Below, one piece after another: positions 38,051 to 47,165 of a DNA stretch of 64,000 nt. Source of the DNA: Alphaproteobacteria bacterium Ga0077535 (GTDB taxonomy: Bacteria > Pseudomonadota > Alphaproteobacteria > Caulobacterales > Aquidulcibacteraceae); NCBI GenBank assembly GCA_001464425.1, contig LNEK01000038.1, positions 1 through 64,000 on the forward strand. Reading direction: 5' to 3'. The notes under the pieces are model-generated. The model searched no databases and was not told the DNA's origin. It was given only the letters and a program-made list of their open reading frames with translations. Numbering within the stretch: the stretch's first letter is position 1; each line of letters begins with the position of its first letter. The position numbers and the translations under genes are program-made.

Positions 38051-38827
38051 TTAGTTGCTTTCCGTCTCGATGCGCTCGGCAAGGCGCATTGCCGTCTGGC
38101 GATCATGCGCCGACAGGTCGGAATAGACGCGGATCGTGCTCATCCAAAAGCGCAGGCCACGCAACACTTCCGGCGCCGCCATGTATGTGCGCAGGATTTC
38201 GCGGGCCTCGGCTTCACTGATCGGAGACTCGCACGGCAAGAGCGCTTGCGCCTCTTCAGTGCCATCGACGACAGCGCGATGGCAATTGGCCCAGATGTGG
38301 CTTTGAACGTGCATTGGCGTCAGCCCGCGAATGGTTTCGCGATAGGCAGGCAGTTCTGCAAACATCGGATCGAGCCGGCTCTTGCGCACGACGTAATAAT
38401 CGGCGAGCGCAGCGCGCATAGTATTATCGCGGATGAGACTGAGTTCGCCGGCGCCGGTGAGTTCGCGGTAGGTCGTGTCCGTCGCGGTGTACGGCCAGAT
38501 TTGGCTTGCCTGAAAGAAGGCGAGCACGGTTTCCCAAGCCGAGCCATTCTTCAGCGTGCCGCGTTCGGCATAGGACAGCGCATCCTCGCCATAGCCGGCG
38601 ACTTGGCCCCAGAACACGGGGCGGCGCTCGATGGCGGCGGCGTCCGTGAGCAATTCACCATGGATGCTCGCGAGGTAGCCCTCCCCGCGCGCGCGATCGC
38701 GGTTGGCGTCATTCCAATTGCTGACTTGCGTGGCGACGAAAACACCGACCACGACGATGACGAAGTAGATGCCGACTGCCAGCCAGTTCTGCGTTTTCAC
38801 GTGCGCGAGGATGCGGCGGAAGATCAT
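38051..38827 (-). CDS. Membrane-anchored protein, DUF6090-like
   Basis: A 258-residue protein with one membrane segment near the N-terminus (about 15-37: WLAVGIYFVIVVVGVFVATQV) followed directly by SNWNDANRDRARGEGYLASIHGEL, the pattern of DUF6090-like proteins (short cytoplasmic tail, TM, then a helical domain). Function unknown. Its start overlaps the pyruvate kinase stop (four bases), so it is likely co-translated with pyk. Confidence 0.7.
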   Translation of the reverse strand: MIFRRILAHVKTQNWLAVGIYFVIVVVGVFVATQVSNWNDANRDRARGEGYLASIHGELLTDAAAIERRPVFWGQVAGYGEDALSYAERGTLKNGSAWETVLAFFQASQIWPYTATDTTYRELTGAGELSLIRDNTMRAALADYYVVRKSRLDPMFAELPAYRETIRGLTPMHVQSHIWANCHRAVVDGTEEAQALLPCESPISEAEAREILRTYMAAPEVLRGLRFWMSTIRVYSDLSAHDRQTAMRLAERIETESN

Positions 38828-40236
38828 TCCAGCCTCAGCACGCGGATCGTGTTGGTCTTACCCGCGCGGCCGAAGGGGATGCCGGCGATGATGGCGACGC
38901 GGTCGTCGGGGCCGGCTGCGCCGAGGGCGCGCACGGCGGCTTCGGCTTTCGCGACCATGTCTTCGACGCTGGTGACGTCTTCGGTGACGCGGCTGCGCAC
39001 TCCCCACACCAATGAGAGTCGCCGGGCTGTCGCTAGCACTGGCGTCAAGCCGGTAACGCCGCAGCGTGGGCGTTCGCGCGCGACGCGGATCGCGGTCGAG
39101 CCTGTCGCGGTATAAGCGACGATGGTGGCGCAGCCGATCGTATCGGCAATGTGGCGGGCGGAGAGCGCGATAGCGTCGGCGGTGGTGGCTTGCGGCGGCG
39201 TCATATCGCGCGGCAGCGAGGACCAATATTCCTCGTCCTCCTCCACCGCGCGGATGATGCGATCCATGATCGCGACGGCGCTCTGCGGGTGACGACCGAC
39301 TGCGCTTTCGGCCGAAAGCATCACAGCGTCGGCGCCCTGATAAACGGCGGTGGCGACGTCAGAAGCTTCGGCGCGCGTTGGCGTTGCGGCTTCCACCATG
39401 CTTTCAAGCATGTGCGTCGCGACGATCACCGGCTTGCCGGCGGCGCGGGCGGAGCGAATGATTTTGCGCTGCGCGATCGGCACTTGCTCTGGCGGGAGTT
39501 CAACGCCGAGGTCGCCGCGCGCGACCATGACGGCGTCGGAAAGCTCGACGATCTCATCGATCTGCGTCAGCGCGCTTGGCTTTTCGATCTTGGAGATAAT
39601 GCCGGCGCGATCGCCGATGAGGTGGCGGGCTTCGCGCACGTCTTCCGGGTGCTGCACGAATGAAAGCGCGATATAATCGACGTTGAGATCGAGGGCGTAG
39701 GCAAGGTCTTCGCGATCCTTCGGCGTCAACGCTGAAATCGGAATGCGCCGCGTCGGGACGTTGACGCCTTTTTGGTTTTTCAGCGTGCCGCCGAAATCAA
39801 CACGCGCCTTTATTTGGTTGCGACCGCGCTCGATCACCGTGAGCTGCATCTTTCCGTCATCGAGCTTGAGGATGTCGCCCTCCTCCAGCGCGTTGACGAG
39901 TTCGAGGTGCGGCAGCCGGATGAGCTTGCCGGAACCCGGTTGGTCGGAGGCTTCCAGCGTGACGATGTCGTTGAAGCGCAGCTTGATCTCGCCGCCTTCA
40001 AATGTGCCAACGCGAATTTTCGGGCCCTGCAGATCGGCGAACACGCCGACGGCGGCGCCGGCTTTGGCTTCGGCGACGCGGATCGCGTCCATGCGGCGCG
40101 CGTGGTCCTCGCGGCTGCCGTGGCTGAAGTTCAGCCGGAAGCAATCGACGCCAGCTTCAATCAGCATGGCGAGCCGCTCTGGCGGGTCGCTGGCCGGGCC
40201 CATAGTGGCGACGATCTTACAATCGCGAGTACGCAT
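38824..40236 (-). CDS. pyk: Pyruvate kinase
   Basis: A 470-residue enzyme. KIVATMGPASD opens the TIM barrel, MVARGDLGVELPPEQVP is the signature strand, and the C-terminal domain carries the allosteric-site region. Catalytic lysine is in the SKIEKPSAL segment. It makes pyruvate and ATP from phosphoenolpyruvate. Normal length. Confidence 0.97.
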   Translation of the reverse strand: MRTRDCKIVATMGPASDPPERLAMLIEAGVDCFRLNFSHGSREDHARRMDAIRVAEAKAGAAVGVFADLQGPKIRVGTFEGGEIKLRFNDIVTLEASDQPGSGKLIRLPHLELVNALEEGDILKLDDGKMQLTVIERGRNQIKARVDFGGTLKNQKGVNVPTRRIPISALTPKDREDLAYALDLNVDYIALSFVQHPEDVREARHLIGDRAGIISKIEKPSALTQIDEIVELSDAVMVARGDLGVELPPEQVPIAQRKIIRSARAAGKPVIVATHMLESMVEAATPTRAEASDVATAVYQGADAVMLSAESAVGRHPQSAVAIMDRIIRAVEEDEEYWSSLPRDMTPPQATTADAIALSARHIADTIGCATIVAYTATGSTAIRVARERPRCGVTGLTPVLATARRLSLVWGVRSRVTEDVTSVEDMVAKAEAAVRALGAAGPDDRVAIIAGIPFGRAGKTNTIRVLRLE

Positions 40237-40287
40237 GATCTCTCCGTTCGCGGGAGACTTTCAGTGCGTTGCGCCGAAAGGCAAGAG

Positions 40288-40926
40288 CTATGCGCCCATC
40301 TTGTACGGCCCGCCCTTTTCCAGCGCTTTTTGATACGCAGGACGGGACTGTTGCAGTTTTCTGACGCGGGTCAGGTTCGGATAACGATCCAATCCGCCGC
40401 GATTGTTGCCGGCGTCGAGCACGAAGCTCATCTGGATATCGGCGGCGGTGAAACGATCGCCGGCGAAATAGTCGCGGCCTTCGAGGTGGGCGTTGATGAA
40501 GCTGAAATGATTGTCGATCTCCGGCTCGACACGCATCTGCATCAAAGGCGCGCCGTTCTCCCCCAAGAGGCTGACATAGAGCTTCAACAAGAGCGGCAGC
40601 ATGGCTGAGCCTTCGGCGAAGTGCAGCCAATAGAGATAATCGAAGCGCGCCGGATCGCCGGCGGCGATGGCGAGCGAACCGAAGGCTTCGCTCTCGGCGA
40701 GGTATTCGATGATGGCGGCGGACTCGGCGAGGACTTTGCCGTTGGCTTCAATCACCGGCGATTTGCCGAGCGGGTGAATTGCTTTGAGCTCCGGCGGCGC
40801 CAGACGCGTCTGCGGATTGCGCTCGTAGCGGCGCACTTCGTACGCGGCGCCGAGTTCTTCGAGCAGCCAAAGGATGCGTTGTGAGCGCGATTCTTCGAGG
40901 TGGTGGACGATGATGGTCACGCGCAT
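40288..40926 (-). CDS. Glutathione S-transferase family protein
   Basis: A 212-residue protein with a thioredoxin-fold N-terminal domain (VHHLEESRSQRILWLLEELG, then PLGKSPVIEANGKVLAESAAIIEYL) and an all-helical C-terminal domain (YFAGDRFTAADIQMSF). The ES-R pattern resembles GSTs of the bacterial type with Ser in the active site. Substrate unknown. Confidence 0.9.
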   Translation of the reverse strand: MRVTIIVHHLEESRSQRILWLLEELGAAYEVRRYERNPQTRLAPPELKAIHPLGKSPVIEANGKVLAESAAIIEYLAESEAFGSLAIAAGDPARFDYLYWLHFAEGSAMLPLLLKLYVSLLGENGAPLMQMRVEPEIDNHFSFINAHLEGRDYFAGDRFTAADIQMSFVLDAGNNRGGLDRYPNLTRVRKLQQSRPAYQKALEKGGPYKMGA

Positions 40927-40951
40927 CTCCTAGTGTTTTGTTCTGTACGTC

Positions 40952-41866
40952 TCAGTACGGCGCGAAGTTCAGCTTGAGCCCCGCTTCCGGCCAGCGTGCC
41001 TTGATCAACTGGCCGGTGGCGGAAAACGTTATGTAGGCGTCGCGCATGTCAGGTCCACCAAAGGCGATGTTAGTGACGAGCGGATCGGGGAACGCAGTGT
41101 GGCTTGAGGCGCCCGCCGACGTGAGCGTAGTGATGCCGCCATTGCCGATCGTCGCGACGCAGATATCGCCGTTGGCCTGTACCGCGAGGCTGTCGAACCG
41201 GCACATCTGAGGCTGGCCGGACACGAAGCGCCCGACATTGCCAGGCGGCGGCGGCGCTATTTCGCCTGCGCCGGCAACATCGAACGCCCAAAGCCGCGCA
41301 GTGTCGGTTTCCGCGGCATAGACAACACTTTCATCAGGAGAGAGGCCAACACCGTTCAGGCCGACCGATCCGTAGGCAATTTCCTTGACCAGAGAGCCAT
41401 CGGGTTTTGCGTAATAGAGCCCGCCGCGCTCTTTCACGCGCGGACGCCATTTGCCGAGATCGGTGAACCAGAACGCGCCAGATTTTTCGAATACGATATC
41501 GTTGGGTCCAGAGAGGCGCTCGCCAGCTACACTCTCATAGACGCGCTCGAACTTTCCGGTGGCGAGATCGACGCGCTCGATGCGGCCGGTCGTGTAGTCG
41601 GCCGCTGCGTCGCCGGGGATGTTGTAGATTCCGGCAATCTCATGCCACGCAAAGCCGCCATTGTTGCAGACATAAACAGCGCCGTCCGGACCAAAGGCGG
41701 CGCCGTTCGGGCCGCCGCCAAGATTGGCGATGACTTCACTTTTGCCGTTCCACACGCGCGTCAACGTCCCGCGCTTGATCTCAACCAAGATGACGCTGCC
41801 GTCTGGCATGACGATCGGGCCTTCGGGAAATTGAAGGCCGGTGGCGATGACTTCGAATTCGGACAT
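40952..41866 (-). CDS. SMP-30/gluconolactonase-type propeller protein
   Basis: A 304-residue six-bladed propeller. FPEGPIVMPDGSVILVE, SGPNDIVFEKSGAFWFTD and NGVGLSPDESVVYAAET are characteristic, and the Glu, Asn and Asp of those stretches are the expected metal ligands. Such enzymes hydrolyse lactones. No signal peptide is present, so it is cytoplasmic. Confidence 0.9.
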   Translation of the reverse strand: MSEFEVIATGLQFPEGPIVMPDGSVILVEIKRGTLTRVWNGKSEVIANLGGGPNGAAFGPDGAVYVCNNGGFAWHEIAGIYNIPGDAAADYTTGRIERVDLATGKFERVYESVAGERLSGPNDIVFEKSGAFWFTDLGKWRPRVKERGGLYYAKPDGSLVKEIAYGSVGLNGVGLSPDESVVYAAETDTARLWAFDVAGAGEIAPPPPGNVGRFVSGQPQMCRFDSLAVQANGDICVATIGNGGITTLTSAGASSHTAFPDPLVTNIAFGGPDMRDAYITFSATGQLIKARWPEAGLKLNFAPY

Positions 41867-41897
41867 GGGGCGAGCATACGCGCCCGGACGCTGGGCG

Positions 41898-42407
41898 CTA
41901 GTCGCGCTCCAGCACCCGCACTACGAAATCCGCATCATCGTTCGGGCCTGCCGCAACGGCCTCGCGACCGACTTCGCGCCAGGCGGAGAGATCGAGATCG
42001 AGGCGCGCATCGCCTTCGGGCGAGAGGTTCACTTCGGTGAGGATGATGCGGTCGGCCTGCGGGAGCACTGCATTGTAGAGCTGCGCGCCGCCGATGACGC
42101 ACGACTCCTCGGCGCCAGCCGCTTGCGCCATCGCACGTGCGGCGGCGAGCATGGCGGTGAGATCCGTGTAAACCCACGCGCCATCAGCTGTGAAATTGGC
42201 GTCGCGCGTGAGGATCAGGTTCTGGCGCCCCGGCAGCGGCTTTTTGGGAAGCGAGTCCCAAGTCTTGCGCCCCATCAGCACCGGCTTGCCCATCGTGGCG
42301 GCCTTGAAGCGCTTCATGTCGGACGAAAGCCGCCACGGCAGATCGCCATCGCGGCCGATGACGCCGTTCTTCGCGACGGCGACGACGAGGGTCAGTTTGG
42401 GAGTCAC
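41898..42407 (-). CDS. folA: Dihydrofolate reductase
   Basis: A 169-residue DHFR from a GTG start: LVVAVAKNGVIGRDGDLPWRL with the catalytic Asp in SSDMKRFK, MGRKTWDSLP and CVIGGAQLY. It makes tetrahydrofolate. In many alphaproteobacteria it stands next to thyA; here about 5 kb of other genes separate the two. Confidence 0.96.
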   Translation of the reverse strand: MTPKLTLVVAVAKNGVIGRDGDLPWRLSSDMKRFKAATMGKPVLMGRKTWDSLPKKPLPGRQNLILTRDANFTADGAWVYTDLTAMLAAARAMAQAAGAEESCVIGGAQLYNAVLPQADRIILTEVNLSPEGDARLDLDLSAWREVGREAVAAGPNDDADFVVRVLERD

Positions 42408-42457
42408 CCCGCCCCTTTAGCCTTGGCGCCGGGCGCCGTCACCCATAAGGATGCGAC

Positions 42458-43033
42458 ATGCCACGCAATCTCATGCTCTATGGCGCCGCTGTCATCGTCG
42501 GCCTCGTCGTCTACTTCGTGCTGAGATCGCTGCTCGGCCCCGAGATCATGTTTATCGTGGCGCTGATTGGCGTGGTGATCGGCGGCGTCATTATCTTCCG
42601 CAATCTACAGACCAACCGAAAGGTTGCCGAAGCGACGCCCGAACAACGGACGCAAGCGCTCACCTTCGCGCCCGTGCCGGACAAAGCTGCGCTCTATTTG
42701 TTTCGCAACCAGTTTGTCGGCAAGGCGGTCGGAATCAACGTGCTGATCGATGGGCGCGAGGTGGTGCAGCTGAAGAGCCCGCGCTTCACGCGCATCCTGC
42801 TGACCCCCGGCCCGCATCGCATCGCGGGTTATACCGGCACCAACAAAAAGCCCGGCCACGGCGAAGGCACGGCGCTGAACGCTGCAGCCGGCGAAGTGCT
42901 GGTGCTGAAGTGCGAAGTCGAGCCGCAGCTGGTGGGCGTCACGATCAAGTTCACACCGATGAGTGCCGATGCGGCGCGTGCAGATATTCAGAAGATCACG
43001 AAGATGGTCGTGCCGGACGTGGCTAAGGTTTAG
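42458..43033 (+). CDS. Two-TM membrane protein with DUF2846-like domain
   Basis: A 191-residue protein with two N-terminal membrane segments (about 4-22 and 30-47) and a C-terminal beta domain (ALYLFRNQFVGKAVGINVLIDGREVVQL...PGPHRIAGYTG) similar in pattern to DUF2846 domains of lipoproteins. Function unknown. Confidence 0.75.
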   Translation: MPRNLMLYGAAVIVGLVVYFVLRSLLGPEIMFIVALIGVVIGGVIIFRNLQTNRKVAEATPEQRTQALTFAPVPDKAALYLFRNQFVGKAVGINVLIDGREVVQLKSPRFTRILLTPGPHRIAGYTGTNKKPGHGEGTALNAAAGEVLVLKCEVEPQLVGVTIKFTPMSADAARADIQKITKMVVPDVAKV

Positions 43034-43123
43034 CTATACGAGAAGCGACCAGATCGTGGCCACTGCAGCAACAATGGTCAGCCCGACGACGATTCCCAAG
43101 ATAAATTTGTGCTGCCGGGTCAT
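43034..43123 (-). CDS. Small membrane protein, 29 aa
   Basis: A 29-residue frame, MTRQHKFILGIVVGLTIV..., with a short basic head and one membrane helix ending SLLV. The ATG is at 43121-43123 and TAG at 43034-43036. It lies six bases after the 36-residue gene on the same strand, and fits a small-protein pair. Too short for a family call; support is composition and placement only. Confidence 0.45.
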   Translation of the reverse strand: MTRQHKFILGIVVGLTIVAAVATIWSLLV

Positions 43124-43128
43124 CGCAC

Positions 43129-43239
43129 TTAGCCCCGGAAGAGCAGAACAAAAGCAACCGCAGCCAAGGCTAGCGAAGCGACAACCAGGATGATCGGCAT
43201 CAGGCGCCGCGCCTGCTCTTTATCTTTCTCTTCTGACAC
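43129..43239 (-). CDS. Small membrane protein, 36 aa
   Basis: A 36-residue frame from a GTG at 43237-43239: VSEEKDKEQARRLMPIILVV..., a charged head, one membrane helix and a FRG end. The charge pattern and placement just upstream of a 29-residue membrane frame make it plausible. No Shine-Dalgarno of note is seen upstream (GGGGGC only). Confidence 0.45.
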   Translation of the reverse strand: MSEEKDKEQARRLMPIILVVASLALAAVAFVLLFRG

Positions 43240-43299
43240 GTTGAACGCCCCCGGAAGCCGATCCTTAGGCTGCCGCCTTCGCCACCGCTGGTCAACGCT

Positions 43300-43746
43300 T
43301 CAGCGTGCAGCGGCACGGCGGAACAACACCGCCGACACGGCAAACATCACCACCAGCAACCCGCTCGCACCGAGAACATCGAACGGCCAGATCGGGCCGT
43401 CAGCGCCCCAGCCGGACATGACTGCGACGATGGCGATCGAAGCGGTCGCCAATGCGGTGACGGACAGAACCCAGGTCATGGGGCGCGGCTGAAAGCGCGT
43501 GATCGCGGCGCCGATCAGAGCAAACGCCAGAACGCCGACATAAAGCAGGTTGGCATCGTTGTCTTCGCTGCCGATGATGCCGACCGCGCCGGTTGTCATG
43601 ACGACAAAGATGGCCGCCATGACTGCAATGCCGACGCCCAAGCGATACGAAAAACTCTGCGGGCCCTTGAACAAAAACCAAGCCGCCAGCGACCAAACCG
43701 CAAGCATCGCGCCGGCGAAGGCGAAATCGAAAAGCGTCCAGTTCAT
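43300..43746 (-). CDS. Integral membrane protein, unknown
   Basis: A 148-residue protein with four to five membrane segments (FAGAMLAVWSLAAWFLF, LGVGIAVMAAIFVVM, LLYVGVLAFALIGAAI, WVLSVTALATASIAIVAVM, SGLLVVMFAVSAVLF) and little else. No recognised family. Confidence 0.7.
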   Translation of the reverse strand: MNWTLFDFAFAGAMLAVWSLAAWFLFKGPQSFSYRLGVGIAVMAAIFVVMTTGAVGIIGSEDNDANLLYVGVLAFALIGAAITRFQPRPMTWVLSVTALATASIAIVAVMSGWGADGPIWPFDVLGASGLLVVMFAVSAVLFRRAAAR

Positions 43747-43814
43747 CCCGGCTCTCCCTGTGTGGAGGCAAAATACCCGGCGGTCGCACGCCGTGGTGCG
43801 GGCTTTTCTAGGAC

Positions 43815-44492
43815 TTATTGTGCAGAAGCGTCAGGCGCGGCGGCGAACCAGATGACGTGCCGCGCGCCTTTGCCTTTGCGGGCGCGCACGACGACTTCCT
43901 CGACATTGAAGCCAGCATGTTTCAGGCGGCGTGCGAACTTTTCGTCCGGCGCAGCGGACCAAACCGCGAGCGTGCCGCCAGGCTTGAGCGCAGCTTTCGC
44001 GGCAGCGAGGCCGTGGCCGGCGTAGATTTGATCGTTATCGGCGCGGGTGAGGCCATCAGGGCCGTTGTCGACATCGAGCAAGATAGCGTCATAGCGGGCG
44101 CGGCCTCTGATCGATCCGCCAACATCACCGATCACAAGCGTAACGCGCGGATCGTCGAGGCAGCCGGCGGTGAGCGCCGCCATCGGTCCGCGCGCCCACT
44201 CGATGATCTCGGGCACGAGTTCAACGACCGTGACCCGCGCGCGCGGCCCGAGCGTGGCGAGCGCGGCGCGGATCGTAAAGCCCATGCCGTAACCGCCGAT
44301 CAGCAGATGCGGATCCTCGTTGCGCAGACGTTCGCACGTCATCTTGGCGAGCGCTTCTTCGGAGCCGCTGACGCGGCTGTTCATCAACTCGTTGCGGCCG
44401 AGCAGGATGATGTAATCGCCGTCGTGGCGGAAAAGCTGAAGCTCCTCGCCGTGTGGGATTTGGGCTGTGCCGATGAGTTCGCGCGGTTTCAT
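43815..44492 (-). CDS. Spermidine-synthase-like methyltransferase-fold protein
   Basis: A 225-residue protein from ATG 44490-44492. LLIGGYGMGFTIRAAL is the SAM-binding glycine loop, with VTVVELVPEI (acidic residue at strand 2) and RYDAILLDVDNGPDG. It resembles spermidine-synthase-like domains, but lacks a clear aminopropyltransferase signature, so the activity is uncertain. Confidence 0.78.
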   Translation of the reverse strand: MKPRELIGTAQIPHGEELQLFRHDGDYIILLGRNELMNSRVSGSEEALAKMTCERLRNEDPHLLIGGYGMGFTIRAALATLGPRARVTVVELVPEIIEWARGPMAALTAGCLDDPRVTLVIGDVGGSIRGRARYDAILLDVDNGPDGLTRADNDQIYAGHGLAAAKAALKPGGTLAVWSAAPDEKFARRLKHAGFNVEEVVVRARKGKGARHVIWFAAAPDASAQ

Positions 44493-44569
44493 GCGAGCCG
44501 GTATGACACCGACAATGGCCCACGCCCAGCACCTCGCGCCACCCTCGACAATACCAAGCGAGACTGAAT

Positions 44570-45625
44570 ATGCGATCGATCCTTGGGATGGTTGTGCTGA
44601 CCTGCGCGCTGGCGGCGTGCACGCCCGCGGCGAACACCGAACGCACCTGGACGATGGACGATGGTGCGGTCTTTCCGGCGGCGCGCGGCCTCGCCCGCGC
44701 CGAAGATGGCCTCGCACTCGCCGACCGCAGGCTCATCGTCGTCGATCAAATGCATGGCCTGCGCCTCATCGCGCCTGACGAGACCTCACGCCCCTTCGGC
44801 CGCTTCGCGGAAGCAGGCTATGCACATGCGCCGCCCGCGCAGATCGCCGGCCCGAACGGCGTGTCGCTTGAGCCGGACGGCGTACACGCCCTGCTCGCTG
44901 ATGTGTTCACCGGCGCGATCTATCGCATCGATCTTAACACCGAGGCGGTGGAGCTGATCTACACTCACCCGTTCGGCGTCAACACGGCGGTGGCCGATAG
45001 CACTGGCGCGATTTGGTTCACGCAATCGGCCGCCAATGCCGCGGGCCCTCATTCAGAAGAGCGCCTCTTTGAACCGCTCAACAATTACGCTGCCGAAGGC
45101 GCGCTCTTCCGCATCCCGCCGCCTGACGCCAATGGAGCGCGCGGGTCGGCGCAACAATTGGTCGACGGCCTGCAGTTCGCAAACGGCATCGTCATCGACG
45201 AAGCGCGCGGCCAGCTCTACTTCGCCGAAACCATGGGCGACAAGATCAACGCCTATCCCGTTACGGTGGCGAGCGGTGAATTGGGCGAAGCCCGCGTGCT
45301 CGCCACGATCGTCGGACCCGACAATGTCGAACTTGATGAGCACGGCAATCTATGGGTGGCCTCACCAATCCAGAGCGCACTCATCGTGGTCGATCCAGAC
45401 ACTGGCGAGATGCGCACGGCATTTCGCGAAAGCACGCCTGAAAGCGACGCGCTTGTCGCCGAATGGCGCCGCCGCGGCGCTGCGCGCGAGGGCGCGCTTG
45501 AATTGTTCGGACCGGCGTTGTGGGGCCGCCTGCCCGGCGCATCGACGGGTATGATCCTGACGCCTGGCGATGGCCCCGTGTACGTCGCCACTCTGGGCGA
45601 TGCGCTGGTGAAGATCGAGCGATGA
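44570..45625 (+). CDS. SMP-30/strictosidine-synthase-like propeller lipoprotein
   Basis: A 351-residue lipoprotein (lipobox LAAC at 14-17). The body is a propeller with [36 protein letters not shown] and [16 protein letters not shown], as in SMP-30 and strictosidine-synthase-like proteins. Periplasmic. Substrate unknown. The next gene starts in its stop (ATGA). Confidence 0.83.
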   Translation: MRSILGMVVLTCALAACTPAANTERTWTMDDGAVFPAARGLARAEDGLALADRRLIVVDQMHGLRLIAPDETSRPFGRFAEAGYAHAPPAQIAGPNGVSLEPDGVHALLADVFTGAIYRIDLNTEAVELIYTHPFGVNTAVADSTGAIWFTQSAANAAGPHSEERLFEPLNNYAAEGALFRIPPPDANGARGSAQQLVDGLQFANGIVIDEARGQLYFAETMGDKINAYPVTVASGELGEARVLATIVGPDNVELDEHGNLWVASPIQSALIVVDPDTGEMRTAFRESTPESDALVAEWRRRGAAREGALELFGPALWGRLPGASTGMILTPGDGPVYVATLGDALVKIER

Positions 45626-46030
45626 TGATGGAAATTGGACCCGCGCTGATGACGATCGGCATTCTGCAATTTACGGTGATCCCGCCGATTGCGGACCTCA
45701 GCAAATCACACGCGCTAAATCCAGCTTGGCCGGCTCATGCGCGCTTTCATGCAGATTCTGACGACATCCGCGCTGGGAATGGCTGCGCTCTTTTTCTTGT
45801 GGTCCGGCAGAGTCGATCACGCGCTCGGCGTTTGCATCGCGACGATCCTGAGCGCGATCGTGCTGAGCGGCTTCTTTGTGAGCGCGGCGCTGTCGCCCCG
45901 CTATGGCGGCGCCGTCCGCGCTGAATCGGGGTTCGCCGCTTCCAAGCTCGGCCGCATCGACGGCAACGTCGCCAACTTCGCGCTCGCGGGCATCTTGATA
46001 CTCACGGGCCGCTTGACGGTACTTTTCTGA
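45622..46030 (+). pseudogene. DUF6640-like membrane protein gene, frameshifted
   Basis: From ATG 45622 (overlapping the previous stop), the frame gives [17 protein letters not shown], then [24 protein letters not shown], the N-terminal pattern of DUF6640-type proteins. After HARFH (about 45750) the +1 frame continues with [20 protein letters not shown] and three further membrane segments to 46030. One indel near 45750 separates the halves. The downstream half also has an ATG at 45737 and could be made alone. Either a real frameshift or a base-calling error. Confidence 0.72.
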
Positions 46031-46053
46031 TAGGCGCTTTCGCTGGGGCTAGA

Positions 46054-46530
46054 ATGCGACGGCTGCTGAAGTTTCTGCATAGCGCCGCAGCTGCGGGCTT
46101 GATGGGCGGCGCGGCGGCGATGGCGATCGTGTTGATGTTCGCGCCCGCTTCGATCGACGACGCGGGCTATGCCGCGATCGTGCTTGGCATGTCGAAGCTC
46201 GCCGCGTGGGTCATTGGTCCATCCATGGTGCTGACGGTCATCACCGGTCTTTTGGCGATGGTGGTGCATCCGCCGTTTCAGGACGCCGGCTGGGTGTGGG
46301 TGAAAGCCGCGACCGGCATTCTCGTTCTTCAAGCCGGCTTGCACATCATCGGCCCGCTGCAGGAAGAAGCGGCGCGTGTGGCGCGCGGGCTGGCGATCGC
46401 CGCCGATGCAGCAGAGACAGCCCGCCTGTTCGAAGCCGAGATCAACACGGCGTGGGTGCTGCTCGGCGTATCTGTCGCCAACATCGCGCTGGGCGTTTGG
46501 CGGCCCCGCTTTCCGCAGTATCCGGTTTGA
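46054..46530 (+). CDS. DUF2269-like membrane protein
   Basis: A 158-residue protein with four membrane segments (LMGGAAAMAIVLMF, VIGPSMVLTVITGLLAM, ATGILVLQAGLHIIG, WVLLGVSVANIALGVW). LKFLHSAAAAGLMGG and the WVWVKAATG segment fit DUF2269. Unknown function. It follows the DUF6640-like gene after 23 bp. Confidence 0.75.
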   Translation: MRRLLKFLHSAAAAGLMGGAAAMAIVLMFAPASIDDAGYAAIVLGMSKLAAWVIGPSMVLTVITGLLAMVVHPPFQDAGWVWVKAATGILVLQAGLHIIGPLQEEAARVARGLAIAADAAETARLFEAEINTAWVLLGVSVANIALGVWRPRFPQYPV

Positions 46531-46639
46531 AGAGAGCGCTGTGGCCCTTCTGCGGGTTAAGGAGAAGGGGCCAAACTTCTCCTCTCTGGTCATACGCACC
46601 GCAGGCACCATAGGGATCCAGAAGCAAACGACGAGGAGG

Positions 46640-46672
46640 CGGCCCTGGGTTCCGGTCTCTCGCTCGGAATGA
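46640..46672 (+). repeat. REP-like short palindromic element
   Basis: The stretch reading CCTGGGTTCCGG, then TCTCTCGCTCGGAATGACG, carries a small stem TTCCG/CGGAA (46650-46654 with 46665-46669). Words of this type (CTGG-TTCCGG-...-CGGAATGACG) are common as dispersed intergenic repeats in alphaproteobacterial genomes. A single copy here; assignment is from familiarity only. Confidence 0.35.
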
Positions 46673-46679
46673 CGATGGG

Positions 46680-47105
46680 CTAAAGCACCTCCATCACGGA
46701 TATCGCGTATTTCGGAGCCAGCATCGCAGTGACATACGCCTCTAGAATTCCGCGTTGACGACGACCGTCCAGCCGAATCCAACGTGCAGCGCAGGCGGTG
46801 GCTATGAAGCGCTTGGCGCTCTCTTCGTCGGCGCACTCCTGCGAGGCACAAAGGTATCGCTTGAGGCGAGCGTTAGAAGTCGGCCCCATCAAGTGATTTC
46901 GGTACAATCTTTCGCTGAGGTTGCTGCTTTGGCCGACATAATAGGCCGTCTCAACACCGTTGATGGTTGCGGAAATGAGGTAAACGCCGCCGCCGCTTGG
47001 TACTCGCGTAGGCGTAAGCGTTGCAAAGGCTACGGGCTCGAAGGCGAGCAATGCCTCCATCTGGCCATCAAGTAGTAATCGCTGCTCCGCAATTCGTTCG
47101 CGCAC
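46680..47105 (-). CDS. GIY-YIG domain protein
   Basis: A 141-residue protein. GGVYLISATINGVETAYYVGQSSNLSERL is the GIY...YVG...R core of a GIY-YIG domain, followed by a helical Cys-containing tail and a C-terminal LEAYVTAMLAPKYA segment. I start at a GTG (47103-47105) because GAGGAGAGG lies eight bases before it. No partner domain. Function not known. Confidence 0.7.
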   Translation of the reverse strand: MRERIAEQRLLLDGQMEALLAFEPVAFATLTPTRVPSGGGVYLISATINGVETAYYVGQSSNLSERLYRNHLMGPTSNARLKRYLCASQECADEESAKRFIATACAARWIRLDGRRQRGILEAYVTAMLAPKYAISVMEVL

Positions 47106-47165
47106 TAATCCTCTCCTCGCCAATGCGAGCGTCGCTGAGCTGCGGTTCGCGTTTGATGCCCCAGC

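Noticed and set aside
36203-39115. A 970-codon open frame on the + strand over the P450 and neighbouring genes
   Set aside because: It is antisense to the P450, a serine hydrolase, a DUF6090-like protein and part of pyk, all with clear family motifs; GC-rich DNA keeps the opposite frame open.
42451-43026. A frame overlapping the two-TM protein gene at 42458
   Set aside because: Arg/His-rich shadow frame; the 42458 frame has membrane segments and a sensible start.
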